Shown: positions 13,733 to 22,744 of the stretch, one piece after another
Numbering within the stretch: position 1 is the first letter of the stretch
Layout: every line of letters begins with the position of its first letter
Assembly (NCBI RefSeq): GCF_030463535.1
Contig: NC_132892.1
Coordinates: 35,027,428 to 35,091,427 of the forward strand
DNA from: Salminus brasiliensis
Taxonomy: Eukaryota > Chordata > Actinopteri > Characiformes > Bryconidae
Reading direction: 5' to 3'
Length of the DNA stretch: 64,000 nt
The notes under the pieces: model-generated
Databases searched by the model: none
Seen by the model: the letters and a program-made list of their open reading frames with translations, nothing else
Told to the model about the DNA's origin: nothing
Position numbers and translations under genes: made by a program

Positions 13733-14015
13733 ATAACAAAAGGCCTCGCTTTGTTACCTTTCCTTTTGCACGCGCAGCAAACACATCATACACACATCAT
13801 CGCGCACACGCGCACGAGCACACATCACACACCTTTTGTGATGCGCACCGAGCCTCGAGCCCCTTACCTGCTCGCCCGTAGGCCTTGCCAACGAGCCAGC
13901 GGATCCCCGCGCGCGCCCTCGCCCGGCCCGGTTCGTACCGGTCCAGCGGGGTGATCTCTGGTACCGGTACGTCAGGCTCGAGCTCAGGCCTGCGCGCGCC
14001 AGCCGCGTCCACCAT
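4367..14015 (-). CDS. CAMSAP-family microtubule minus-end binding protein, 5' coding exons 1-4 (partial gene)
   Basis: CAMSAP proteins bind and stabilise free microtubule minus ends in the cytoplasm. Four minus-strand exons join in frame: 13,868-14,015 (start codon at 14,015), 5,016-5,290, 4,615-4,755 and 4,367-4,453. Together they make 651 nt, or 217 codons, ending in phase 0. Motifs in order are [15 protein letters not shown] and KAYGR (exon 1), [17 protein letters not shown] and [12 protein letters not shown] (exon 2), [11 protein letters not shown] and LLFWINK (exon 3), and LNQKLREST ending in AQPS (exon 4). These track the N-terminal and CH-domain start of vertebrate CAMSAPs. The GAHLA and QPS wording is closest to CAMSAP3, but the paralogue is not certain. 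The family's conserved PFY-DQY-EH-KPP stretch between ENIP and LLLSSELYC is not recognisable here. The exon 3 donor, GTTTAG, is weak. Later exons were not found in 1-4,366, so most of the protein lies outside the window. Intron 1 is 8.6 kb and mostly repeats. Confidence 0.85.
4494..4536. repeat. (GT)n microsatellite
   Basis: About 21 uninterrupted GT dinucleotides between CAMSAP exons 3 and 4. Length variation between individuals is likely. Confidence 0.95.
4811..4985 (+). mobile_element. Partial copy of the TTGGACAAAAGTATTGGGAC-type MITE
   Basis: The left end (GGACAAAAGTTTTGGGACGC) and interior (GGAGTAACTGTCTCTACTGT; TTCTGGAGCAGAGCATTGCT) match the copy at 143-667. The right part is missing. 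It sits in the CAMSAP intron between exons 2 and 3. Confidence 0.7.
5291..5645. other. CAMSAP intron 1, 3' end; no other feature
   Basis: The acceptor of CAMSAP exon 2 (minus strand, ...TTTATCTCCAG) lies at the low-coordinate edge. A longer ORF reads through this acceptor and gives a false signal-peptide look; it is intron. No other gene is seen. Confidence 0.5.
5646..9882. repeat. 4.2-kb minisatellite of 75-bp (and 71-bp) units in CAMSAP intron 1
   Basis: The unit begins CTCTAAATGTAGGTATTGTG and contains ACTGAGGAGGCGGAGCTACA and CTCATTAGGGTGAATATTAA. I estimate 55-60 copies. Most are 75 bp; a variant lacking GCTC is 71 bp. GAGGAGGAG and GAGGCGGAG versions alternate. Because 75 is divisible by 3, long ORFs appear on both strands between the 71-bp units, and their translations are pure 25-residue repeats. 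A 667-bp higher-order block of nine units starting near 6,405 is repeated from about 7,072. Unit divergence is only a few percent, which implies recent homogenisation. Confidence 0.97.
9883..10093. other. CAMSAP intron 1, no specific feature
   Basis: Unique-looking sequence between the 75-bp array and a MITE fragment. No ORF or motif of note. Confidence 0.4.
10094..10240 (+). mobile_element. Internally deleted MITE copy
   Basis: The left end GTGACAAAAGTATTGGGACA and the first ~110 bp of the 143-667 family are followed directly by the right end TATTTGGACATATAGTG. The interior was lost, leaving a short element. Confidence 0.65.
10340..10578. repeat. Two (CA)n microsatellites with intervening unique sequence
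   Basis: Uninterrupted CA tracts lie at about 10,362-10,400 and 10,521-10,578. About 120 bp between them contains GCGCCTGCGCA, a GC-rich palindrome-like motif. This is CAMSAP intron 1. Confidence 0.9.
10735..11240. mobile_element. Degenerate pieces of the GGGCTGGGCGATATGG MITE family
   Basis: A right-end-like block (AAAATATCGTCATATTGTCC) at about 11,070-11,095 and a left-end-like block (TAGGGCTGGGCGATATGG) at about 11,177 mark broken copies of the family seen complete at 11,576-11,838, 11,933-12,294 and 40,885-41,223. Confidence 0.55.
11241..11575. other. AT-rich intron sequence with poly-A tract
   Basis: A poly-A run of about 24 bp lies at 11,477-11,500, with AATAAAAAAC just upstream, as expected for a retroposed 3' end. 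No source gene is recognisable upstream. Confidence 0.4.
11576..11838 (+). mobile_element. MITE with GCTGGGCGATATGG termini
   Basis: Left terminus GAGCTGGGCGATATGG and right terminus CATATTGTCCAGCTCTA form imperfect terminal inverted repeats around an AT-rich interior with repeated CACGATA motifs. No ORF is present. Class II non-autonomous origin is inferred from the termini. Confidence 0.65.
11933..12294 (+). mobile_element. MITE, best-preserved copy of the GGGCTGGGCGATATGG family
   Basis: The termini AGGGCTGGGCGATATGG and CATATCGCCCAGCTCTA are near-perfect inverted repeats. The interior (ACTCAACATCTGCTGCTCTT and onward) matches the copy at 40,885-41,223 closely, so both came from one recent source element. 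Confidence 0.8.
12295..13005. other. CAMSAP intron 1, no recognised feature
   Basis: Mostly unique sequence with a short AT-rich stretch at 12,600-12,690. No exon-like ORF with splice sites was found. Confidence 0.4.
13006..13054. repeat. Short tandem repeat, 15-bp unit x3
   Basis: Three near-identical copies of AGGTGGAGCTGCGCA, GC-rich, within CAMSAP intron 1 close to the promoter. Confidence 0.85.
13080..13345 (+). mobile_element. DNA transposon fragment ending TTTTAATGTTTTGGCTAATC
   Basis: The block from CATGAGCATCAGTGAGTCCC through AGTGGTTTTAATGTTTTGGC resembles the end of a common teleost repeat whose terminus reads TTTTAATGTTTTGGCTGATC. Only the 3' part is present and no transposase is seen. 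The minus-strand ORF across it is not credible as a gene. Confidence 0.45.
13437..13731. repeat. Cluster of three (CA)n microsatellites
   Basis: CA tracts at about 13,437-13,470, 13,561-13,617 and 13,675-13,731, separated by short GC-richer sequence. They lie 140-580 bp downstream of the CAMSAP start exon, inside intron 1. Confidence 0.93.
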
Positions 14016-14130
14016 CGCCAGAACTGCTCGGACACAGGCGGCTTTCTCCCTCCCCAGCACCCGTATTCAGCACTGGCCACGCCCACCTGCGCTGTGATTG
14101 GCCGGCGGCGCTCACACTCACTCACCGGTC
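13840..14130 (-). promoter_or_regulatory. GC- and CpG-rich promoter island over CAMSAP exon 1
   Basis: This is the most CpG-dense stretch of the window (CGCGCGCC, CCGGCGGCGC and similar). It covers the CAMSAP start codon at 14,015 and the sequence just upstream on the minus strand. The CpG density and the absence of a clear TATA box suggest a housekeeping-type dispersed promoter. An open plus-strand frame begins just outside it at 14,144, so bidirectional use is possible but unproven. Confidence 0.6.
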
Positions 14131-14143
14131 TGCAGGATGGAGG

Positions 14144-14386
14144 ATGGAGGGGAGGAGGATGGAGGAGGATGGAGGGAGGAAAACCACAGACGAGGAGAAG
14201 AAGAGCTGGACTGGCTCACCCCCCCCCCTCACCCACCCACCACCGAGAGGAACGCTAGAACGTTATCTAGAACACCGCGAGAGAACCCTGGCCTTACTGC
14301 TGCGGCTGATGGAGGAGGACACTGTAGGACCGGGCGCAGTTCTTTTCCCACCCGTATTCGGGACAGGCACCGCCCTCCTGCGCTGA
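14144..14386 (+). other. Orphan ORF beside the CAMSAP promoter; source of the 149-bp repeat
   Basis: An 80-codon open frame with segments EEDGGRKTTDEEKKSW and LERYLEHRERTLALLLRLME. It resembles no family I know. Its middle part (14,219-14,330) is clearly the single-copy ancestor of the repeat unit that follows. Both carry CCCTCACCCACCCAC, TTATCTAGAACAC, ACTGC-G and TGATGGAGG/TGATGATGT blocks in the same order. It could be an exon transcribed divergently from CAMSAP, or noncoding promoter sequence. Coding status is weakly supported. Confidence 0.25.
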
Positions 14387-14459
14387 GCTCTGGGATTGGC
14401 TAGACGCGTTCATATACGTCCAAACAGGCCGGTTTAAGACCCCGCCCTGAATTCATCTG

Positions 14460-14461
14460 GA

Positions 14462-14494
<33 letters not shown>

Positions 14495-14766
14495 AATATT
14501 AATGGGTCATCACCCCTCACCCACCCACAGGAACCCTTTAGAACAGGACTTATCTAGAACACAACAAGATTATAGAGCGACCCTGACTTTACTGCAGTGG
14601 TTGATGATGTATCCTGTACGTAATAATAATAACAATAATAATAATAATAATGTCTCATCACCCCTCACCCACCCAAAGAACCCTTTAGAACAGGACTTAT
14701 CTAGAACACAACAAGATTTTAGAGCGACCCTGACTTTACTGCAGTGGTTGATGATGTATCCTGTAC

Positions 14767-14799
<33 letters not shown>

Positions 14800-14915
14800 G
14801 CTCATCACCCCTCACCCACCCACAGGAACCCTTTAGAACAGGACTTATCTAGAACACAACAAGATTTTAGAGCGACCCCTGACTTTACTGCAGTGGTTGA
14901 TGATGTATCCTGTAC

Positions 14916-14948
<33 letters not shown>

Positions 14949-15067
14949 GCTCATCACCCCTCACCCACCCCAAGAACCCTTTAGAACAAGACTTATCTAG
15001 AACACTTTATTCTAGATTATAGAGCGACCCCTGACTTTACTGCAGTGGTTGATGATGTATCCTGTAC

Positions 15068-15100
<33 letters not shown>

Positions 15101-15362
15101 GCTCATCACCCCTCACCCACCCACAGGAACCCTTTAGAACAGGACTTATCTAGAACACAACAAGATTATAGAGCGACCCTGACTTTACTGCAGTGGTTGA
15201 TGATGTATCCTGTACGTAATAATAATAACAATAATAATAATAATAATGTCTCATCACCCCTCACCCACCCAAAGAACCCTTTAGAACAGGACTTATCTAG
15301 AACACAACAAGATTTTAGAGCGACCCTGACTTTACTGCAGTGGTTGATGATGTATCCTGTAC

Positions 15363-15395
<33 letters not shown>

Positions 15396-15511
15396 GCTCA
15401 TCACCCCTCACCCACCCACAGGAACCCTTTAGAACAGGACTTATCTAGAACACAACAAGATTTTAGAGCGACCCCTGACTTTACTGCAGTGGTTGATGAT
15501 GTATCCTGTAC

Positions 15512-15544
<33 letters not shown>

Positions 15545-15663
15545 GCTCATCACCCCTCACCCACCCCAAGAACCCTTTAGAACAAGACTTATCTAGAACA
15601 CTTTATTCTAGATTATAGAGCGACCCCTGACTTTACTGCAGTGGTTGATGATGTATCCTGTAC

Positions 15664-15696
<33 letters not shown>

Positions 15697-15812
15697 GCTC
15701 ATCACCCCTCACCCACCCACAGGAACCCTTTAGAACAGGACTTATCTAGAACACCACAAGATTTTAGAGCGACCCCTGACTTTACTGCAGTGGTTGATGA
15801 TGTATCCTGTAC

Positions 15813-15845
<33 letters not shown>

Positions 15846-15961
15846 GCTCATCACCCCTCACCCACCCACAGGAACCCTTTAGAACAGGACTTATCTAGAA
15901 CACCACAAGATTTTAGAGCGACCCCTGACTTTACTGCAGTGGTTGATGATGTATCCTGTAC

Positions 15962-15997
<36 letters not shown>

Positions 15998-16112
15998 TCT
16001 CATCACCCCTCACCCACCAACAGGAACCCTTTAGAACAGGACTTATCTAGAACACAACAAGATTTTAGAGCGACCCTGACTTTACTGCAGTGGTTGATGA
16101 TGTATCCTGTAC

Positions 16113-16148
<36 letters not shown>

Positions 16149-16305
16149 TCTCATCACCCCTCACCCACCAACAGGAACCCTTTAGAACAGGACTTATCTA
16201 GAACACAACAAGATTTTAGAGCGACCCTGACTTTACTGCAGTGGTTGATGATGTATCCTGTTCGTAATAATAATAACAATAATAATAATAATAATAATAA
16301 TAATG
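14460..16305. repeat. Minisatellite of ~149-bp units, each with an internal (TAA)n tract
   Basis: About twelve units, 147-152 bp long. Each has TCATCACCCCTCACCCACCC, GAACCCTTTAGAACAGGACT, TAGAACACAACAAGATT, TTTACTGCAGTGGTTGATGA and TATCCTGTAC, followed by 8-12 TAA triplets. A four-unit higher-order block of 596 bp is repeated (start points near 14,507 and 15,103). Small variants (ACAACAAG, ACCACAAG, ACTTTATTCTAG) define unit types. Open frames on both strands give short repetitive peptides with poly-Asn or poly-Leu from the TAA tract and are not credible genes. Confidence 0.95.
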
Positions 16306-16310
16306 GCTGA

Positions 16311-16676
16311 TCAAACATATACTGTCAGTTTCCATGAATGACCTTCTTTATTAAACTGCATATCAGTCAACTGAGCAAATGGATGGACTGTGAAAAGAAT
16401 GCTGGACTCATCCAGGATTACATCAATGCTGTGCTGCAGTACTGACCAGCCCTCGCTCTTCAGTAAACTGTGGGAGCAGGTGGTGGTGGCACTTATACAT
16501 TCAGTACAGTCAAATATTGGCAGTATCGAGACGATTTGATTGGAGCACTGCTGTACCTGCTGTTTATTTCCAGGAACTGATTTCCAGGAGTCCACCCCCA
16601 GTCTGTGTGGTTTCTGTCTAGCCAGTGTGAAATATCTGACTAATATACTGTAGATTTGATCACTTGATGGCAACAA
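16311..16676 (-). other. Orphan 121-codon ORF, identity unknown
   Basis: A minus-strand open frame with non-repetitive composition (segments GVDSWKSVPGNKQ, VQQCSNQIVSILP and HSIDVILDESSIL). It ends next to a TTTATTAAA run that reads AATAAA on the minus strand. It is unusually long and balanced for this repeat-rich area. I recognise no domain. It may be a retrogene fragment or chance. Confidence 0.25.
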
Positions 16677-17009
16677 ATCGAATTGAGTGACTCACATGTG
16701 ATCATACATCATTGAGAAGACAGGGTCTACACCACCATCATTAGCATCACTTGAGAGTCCCTCAAGGCTCAATTCTCGGGCCCCTTCTATTCATTCATAA
16801 CCTCTCGTTATTGCTAATAAAATTGCTTTAATTCAGCAACTTCAAATATAGCTAGGATATCTCTAAACAGGACCCAGAGAGTTTCTCCATTAGTTTATTT
16901 TTATTTTTTTGCGCTTACTGGCTCAATAAGACCATTTTTGAGCTACAGCTTGTTCACCAATGTTCACCAAGACGAATAGAACAGAGCTAGTATCCAGTAT
17001 TACTGCAGT
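16677..17009. other. No recognised feature
   Basis: A mixed unique stretch between an orphan ORF and a minisatellite. It contains a T-rich run at 16,893-16,911. Confidence 0.4.
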
Positions 17010-18213
17010 ATTAACACCCACTGTCTGTTTATTAACACCCACTGTCTGTTTATTAACATTCACTGTCTGTTTATTAACACCCACTGTCTGTTTATTAACA
17101 CCCACTGTCTGTTTAACATTCACTGGCTGTTTATTAACACCCACTGTCTGTTTATTAACATTCACTGTCTGTTTATTAACACCCACTGTCTGTTTAACAT
17201 TCACTGGCTGTTTATTAACACCCACTGTCTGTTTATTAACATTCACTGTCTGTTTATTAACACCCACTGTCTGTTTAACATTCACTGGCTGTTTATTAAC
17301 ACCCACTGTCTGTTTATTAACACCCACTGTCTGTTTAACATTCACTGGCTGTTTATTAACACCCACTGTCTGTTTATTAACACCCACTGTCTGTTTATTA
17401 ACACCCACTGTCTGTTTATTAACATTCACTTTCTGTTTATTAACACCCACTGTCTGTTTATTAACACCCACTGTCTGTTTATTAACATTCACTGTCTGTT
17501 TATTAACACCCACTGTCTGTTTATTAACACCCACTGTCTGTTTAACATTCACTGGCTGTTTATTAACACCCACTGTCTGTTTATTAACATTCACTGTCTG
17601 TTTATTAACACCCACTGTCTGTTTAACATTCACTGGCTGTTTATTAACACCCACTGTCTGTTTATTAACATTCACTGTCTGTTTATTAACACCCACTGTC
17701 TGTTTAACATTCACTGGCTGTTTATTAACACCCACTGTCTGTTTATTAACACCCACTGTCTGTTTAACATTCACTGGCTGTTTATTAACACCCACTGTCT
17801 GTTTATTAACATTCACTGTCTGTTTATTAACACCCACTGTCTGTTTAACATTCACTGGCTGTTTATTAACACCCACTGTCTGTTTATTAACATTCACTGT
17901 CTGTTTATTAACATTCACTGTCTGTTTAACATTCACTGGCTGTTTATTAACATTCACTGGCTGTTTATTAACATTTACTGGCTGTTTATTAACATTCACT
18001 GTCTGTTTAACATTCACTGGCTGTTTATTAACACCCACTGTCTGTTTATTAACACCCACTGTCTGTTTATTAACATTCACTGTCTGTTTATTAACACCCA
18101 CTGTCTGTTTATTAACATTCACTGGCTGTTTATTAACATTTACTGGCTGTTTATTAACACCCACTGGCTGTTTATTAACATTTACTGGCTGTTTATTAAC
18201 ATTCACTGCCACT
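17010..18213. repeat. 1.2-kb minisatellite of 21-bp and 18-bp units
   Basis: Units are TTTATTAACACCCACTGTCTG or TTTATTAACATTCACTGTCTG (21 bp) and TTTAACATTCACTGGCTG (18 bp), about 59 in total. Both lengths are multiples of three, so one frame stays open on each strand for about 1.29 kb. The minus strand reads repeats of VNVNKQT, VGVNKQT and VNVKQT. Runs of the same four- to five-unit pattern recur, showing higher-order duplication. The double-strand openness follows from unit length and is not evidence of translation. Confidence 0.95.
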
Positions 18214-18429
18214 TTACAGTTTACAGAATGGGTTAAAATGTATTTTTATGCTACCTGAGTAAAAATCAGTCAGTGATAAGATACCCAGCCCTCGCTTGTT
18301 TTTAAAAATTAAAATTTCATTTGTTTATGTTTATTTTCATGCTGTTTTTATTTTTGCTTTATTACCTTTATTAGAATTGCTGTCATTGATTAAATGAAAA
18401 AGTAAACAAACCTATCTTGCTTTGTCATG

Positions 18430-18664
18430 CTTGTATATATTTTTATTGTTTTTTTTATTTAGAAATACACATTTCTGTGAAATGAAAGCTAAATAAAGAA
18501 TCCATTTAACAAAATGTTACGTTTTAAATGCATTAGAGGTATTAACGAGATCAAAGAGACTATTAGCACGCTGTTTATCTCTGAAAACATGTAAAACAAG
18601 CAGAATATAAAAAGCAACATGTGTAAGGATGCTAGACGCCTGTGTCTCCTCCAGATTCAGCTGA
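18430..18664 (-). other. Probable 3' UTR of the mfap4-like gene
   Basis: Sequence directly downstream of the mfap4-like stop codon (minus strand). AATAAA-type signals on the minus strand occur near 18,440-18,460 (TTTATT on the plus strand). The exact cleavage site is not determined. Confidence 0.4.
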
Positions 18665-21600
18665 TCACTTTTTCTCAGATACTGGTCTAATCTTCATGCT
18701 GATGAATTTGAGACCGTACTCATGGCCTTTCCAGGTGGACCACACGTTTCCAACACCGTAAAAGGTTTTGTCCTGCCCTCGCAGGAATATACCGTTGGGG
18801 TTGGCATGGTGGCAGTAATTGTACCAAAACCCTCCGAGGTTGTATTTAGCACAGTTACCGTCACTTTTAGAGTCCTGGTCTTTGTCGAAGGTGGTGAACT
18901 TCTGCCCACTGTGTGTCTTCAGAGCGTCGCCTACAGACAAGTTCTGGTGTTAGAGAAGTGCAGACATGATTCCAGTGTCGCACAGAATCACCTTTATTCA
19001 CCAATCACTCAAACATAAAGGTGCTCCAAAGGGCTCTGGGAATGATGCCAGAGTAGAACCATTTTTGGTTCTAGAAAGAATCGGTTATAATGTATTAAAC
19101 AAATGATCTTCACCAATTCTGTCACACTCAAACTTACGACCTTTGTGTTATGTATGCATGCACATTTATCTTCCAACAGAACCGGGACTGTCTCATTAGA
19201 TCGTTCTCATTCTTATTGCAGATTCTGGCAAATGGATACACCTGGGTACACCTTGGTTTGGGGTTAGCTTCTGTCTGAAGTTAGTCTTTCCGTAACTGTA
19301 ATCACTGGTACTGCTGTATCAATGCTTATTATTGATCCTTTATTACCGTTTTGTATTTTCCTGTTACTCATGGCGTCCCTCAGGGCTCTGTTCTTGGACC
19401 TATTTAATTCAATTTACCTTTATGCTGTTGATACTGAAACCCTTGTCACCCCCCCCCACATATCGCCCAGCTCTATTTGCAACATATTGTGGAAGAATTC
19501 GGCTCTAGTGCTACTGTGCTGGTTGGTCTGCAGGTTCCTAGTAATCTGCTCTTACCTGCTCCTCCATTGGTGAAGCCGTCAACATGAAGTCTGTAGCCCT
19601 CAGATTCAGAGTTTACGGAGAAAGACGAGTACTGAGCATTAGCCTTTCCTCCCTCAAAGTCCTGCAGGTCCACCCTCAGCTCGTACTTTCTGTTGCGGGT
19701 GAGTTGGTAGAGGTTCTCCAGTCCTGGAGAGCACAGGAGAAGGACTTTATGAGGGTTATTAATGAAGGTCCAGGTCCAGAAGTGCTGTACACATGAGGGG
19801 GTGGTCGTACCTGATCTGTGATATTATGACTAACCCCTTCTGTTTCCCACAAAATACATTCTTTACAAACTTCTTTATGAGCTGCTACCATCTGCCAAAG
19901 TCAACCAGGACCTTATTAACAATATTCAAGTATGTATTTCCTTTATTTTGATTTTTAGAATTATTTAAATTTGATCAACAACTACAATTAGACTGATACT
20001 AAGGATAATTGGTCTAATTCTAATTGGTCTAAACTGTGAAAAATTCATTCAGCATCAAGAGTGTGGAGCTGTCTGTGTGTTTTCATTTTGCCTAGATGTT
20101 CTGAGATGTTCCTAGATGTTCCAAGATGTTCTTCTTAGATGTTTATAGATGTTCTTCAAATGTTAGAGAACAAACAACAGTCAAGTTAATCAGCGACGAA
20201 ACACAAAGTAAAAATACATTTAGCATTAACATTCTGGACTTGTCAGTATGTTTTTATTTTGCCTAGATGTTCCTAGACGTTCCTAGACGTCCCTAGACAT
20301 TCCTAGAAGTTTCAAGACATTCCTAGACACTCCTAGGCATTCCGAGACATTCCTAGACGCTCCTAGATGTTCCGAGATTTTCCCGAGATGTTCAGAGATG
20401 TTCCCAGACATTCCTAGACATTCCTAGACGTTCCTAGACGTTCCTAGACATTCCTAGACATTCCTATATGTTCAGAGATGTTCCGAGATGTTCCGAGATG
20501 TTCATCTTACAGTTACATTTACAGCATTTAGCAGACGCTCTTCTCCAGAGCAACTTACAAAAGAGCTTCACTGTTTACTGAGGAAGAACCTCAGCTAGTT
20601 TCAATAGACTAAAATTCAGAGATCCTCTAATCTTAGACTCTACTAAACACAAGTCAATATGGAGACCATAGTACTCTTCTCTTCGCCTTCGAGTCCTCTC
20701 AGAAGAGGAGGGTCTTCAGTCTGGGTTTGAGGACAGCGAGTGTTGGACTCTGCTGTTCGGACACCCAGGGGAAGTTCGTTCCACCACTTCGGTGCAGGAC
20801 AGAAAAAAGCCTTCTTAGATGACCACAGAGCAGTGGGAAGGAGAAATCTGTCTCAGATATAAAGACTGTTCTTCCTTACCTTTAGAACCAGACAAGCCTC
20901 ACATGACATTTGGTGTAGCAATAGCTTACATGGATTTCTAACAGTATCCATTAGATTTGTTTTATTAAATATCTTTTTTGTACGTTAATTTGGTGTAATT
21001 TAAGCTATGATGGATGTCTAACAGGACCCATGTTTTTTCCACAAATGTCATAATGTAATATGCTAATTATATTATGAACTAAAGGAAAGGGACCAGATAT
21101 GAGCCTGGCTACTGAATGGCATCACAGTAAGTCCTCACCCAGCCAGTATTCTCCATACTTATCCCCAAAGCCTTTCTTGTACTGCTCCCACGGCCTGTAG
21201 AAGCTGACGCTCCCGTCCATCCTCCTCTGGATCACCTGATGTTCACAGAGAACATTGATTTCCTCAGTCAGAGGCAGCCAGTCATACTGGAGCATAGCAT
21301 AACTCCATCAGGCTGAACTGAATTGAAAGGATATTACAGGTGAATTTCTTTAGAATTGACTACAGAGTTACTTATTATTTATTTATTTATTTATGCATTA
21401 TGCATAAATTATGCAAATTACACCTTTTGTCACATCATTAATACGACTGCATACTATTTATCTAATAATGACTGGATACTGTAGTAAATCTAATATAGTC
21501 TAGAGAGATACAGTCTAACATACCGTCCACTTCCCATCCCCTGATTGGCCGCCCTCACAGCCCATGTCGCAGTACACCTGTACAGGTGTGTCAGTTGTAG

Positions 21601-21747
21601 GGTAGATGGTGTACACCCCGCTCACTACTTGGTCATTAGCGTAGACGTCTGAGCAGTCTGTTGGGCGTTTCTGAGAAACTGGGGTGCTCCCAGCCAGCAG
21701 GGGGAGCACTAGAGCCAGAAACACTCTGTCCTAAAGGGAAAGGAAGG

Positions 21748-21780
<33 letters not shown>

Positions 21781-22602
21781 AAAACAATGGAAAATAAGGG
21801 GATAAGGTGTGAATTCAGGTGTAGTGTACAGTATGCATGGCTCTCATGCATCTCATGCCTTAGGGCCTTATCCAAAAGTTTGTGGACACCCCTTCTAATT
21901 CAGCATTCAGCTACTTTAAGCTGCACCCATTGCTGACACAGATGTGCAAATGCACACACACAGCTTGTCTAGTGCCTGTAGAGAAGAAGTACTGCCAATA
22001 GAATAGGACTCTCTGGAGCAGATCAATATCATGACCCTATTGGCTCCATGCTGCCTAATAATGCCAGGCGTGGACTAGAGGGGTATAAAGCCCCCCAGCA
22101 TTGAGGAGCTGTGGAGCAGTGGAAGAGCTGTGTTCTCTGGAATGATGGTGGTGGAGCTCCATCATCCTACAACATTGCAAAATTGCAATCAAATCCTCAC
22201 AGCAACGCTCTGCTCCAGAATCTAGTAGAAAGTCTTCTTCTCTGGACAGTAGAGGCAGTTACTCCAACAGAAGCAGGATCAGCTATTTAATACCCTTGAT
22301 TTCAGAAGAAACAGTGAATGAGCAGTGTCCCAATACTTTTGTAGTTTGTATAACACACTGAATCGATAGCAGGTTTCTTAAGAATCCGTTTTAAGGTTCT
22401 ATTAAATTCGAAAATGTATTAATCAATGAATTAAATAATGTCATTGTTGTGGTGTTTCTTTAAACAGAAAATAAAACTTATAGAAAAACATGGTCGACAA
22501 ACACAGAAAACTGAAACTGCTTTCATTACTATTTCAAACAGATTCGTCCAGAAAAAGAGAAAAGAAGAGAAAGAAAGAAAGCGTGGTAACACTCACTGTC
22601 AT
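18665..22602 (-). CDS. mfap4: Microfibril-associated glycoprotein 4-like (fibrinogen-related secreted lectin)
   Basis: Secreted fibrinogen-related protein; fish MFAP4 proteins are extracellular and are widely used as macrophage markers. Coding exons (minus strand): 22,597-22,602 (ATGACA only), 21,524-21,730, 21,139-21,235, 19,556-19,723 and 18,665-18,930. They sum to 744 nt, 247 residues plus stop, with all phases matching. Residues 1-17 form a signal peptide ([17 protein letters not shown]). DCSDVY and YCDM open the fibrinogen-related domain, followed by [43 protein letters not shown] and [14 protein letters not shown]. The calcium-loop-like [13 protein letters not shown] and a C-terminal KIRPVSEKK finish it. 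The length matches known MFAP4 proteins (about 240-255 residues). The RGD found near the N-terminus of mammalian MFAP4 is absent. Introns carry a MITE (21,866-22,345) and a duplicated minisatellite segment. Which of the several fish mfap4 paralogues this is cannot be told. Confidence 0.92.
19020..19555. other. mfap4-like intron 4, no other feature
   Basis: Intron between the last two coding exons. Short plus-strand ORFs here are shadows or chance. A C-rich run occurs at 19,450. Confidence 0.45.
20085..20512. repeat. 10-bp minisatellite (TTCCTAGACG), copy A
   Basis: An array of TTCCTAGACG, TTCCTAGACA and TTCCGAGATG variants in an mfap4-like intron. The same array type occurs at 22,745-23,222. 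Both are preceded by a shared TTCATTCAGCATCAAGA block and followed by the same dispersed repeat, so the whole segment was duplicated. Confidence 0.9.
20513..20905 (+). repeat. Dispersed repeat (ACGCTCTTCTCCAGAG type), copy A
   Basis: It begins TTTACAGCATTTAGCAGACG and runs on to CAGAGCAACTTACA, a tail typical of teleost tRNA-SINE and related repeats. It continues with GAGGAGGGTCTTCAGTCTGG and GGAAGTTCGTTCCACCACTT. Copies lie at 23,222-23,560 (same strand) and 28,395-28,610 (opposite strand). The last ~80 bp (AGAAATCTGTCTCAGATATAAAG and onward) includes a copy of the mfap4-like 5'-UTR exon donor region. Confidence 0.75.
21750..21779. repeat. (CA)n microsatellite
   Basis: A short CA tract just upstream (minus strand) of the second mfap4-like coding exon. 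Confidence 0.9.
21866..22345 (-). mobile_element. Full-length MITE (TTGGACAAAAGTATTGGGAC family), reverse copy
   Basis: It starts TCCAAAAGTTTGTGGACACC and ends GTGTCCCAATACTTTTGTAG, which are imperfect inverted termini. The interior is collinear with 143-667 when inverted (for example ATTGAGGAGCTGTGGAGCAG). It lies wholly within the first mfap4-like coding intron. No ORF. Confidence 0.8.
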
Positions 22603-22744
22603 TTCTGTCTTGTCCAGATGTCCAAAAATCACAGCTGGATTCTGAGGAGATCAGAAGGTGGAGCCTAAAAACAGTCAAATTAATCAGCAATTAAATGAAA
22701 ATGTGAAAAATTCATTCAGCATCAAGACTGTGGAGCTATCTGTG

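Noticed and set aside
13209..13881. Thr/His-rich and Val/Cys-rich ORFs
   Set aside because: These are translations of (CA)n and (GT)n microsatellites.
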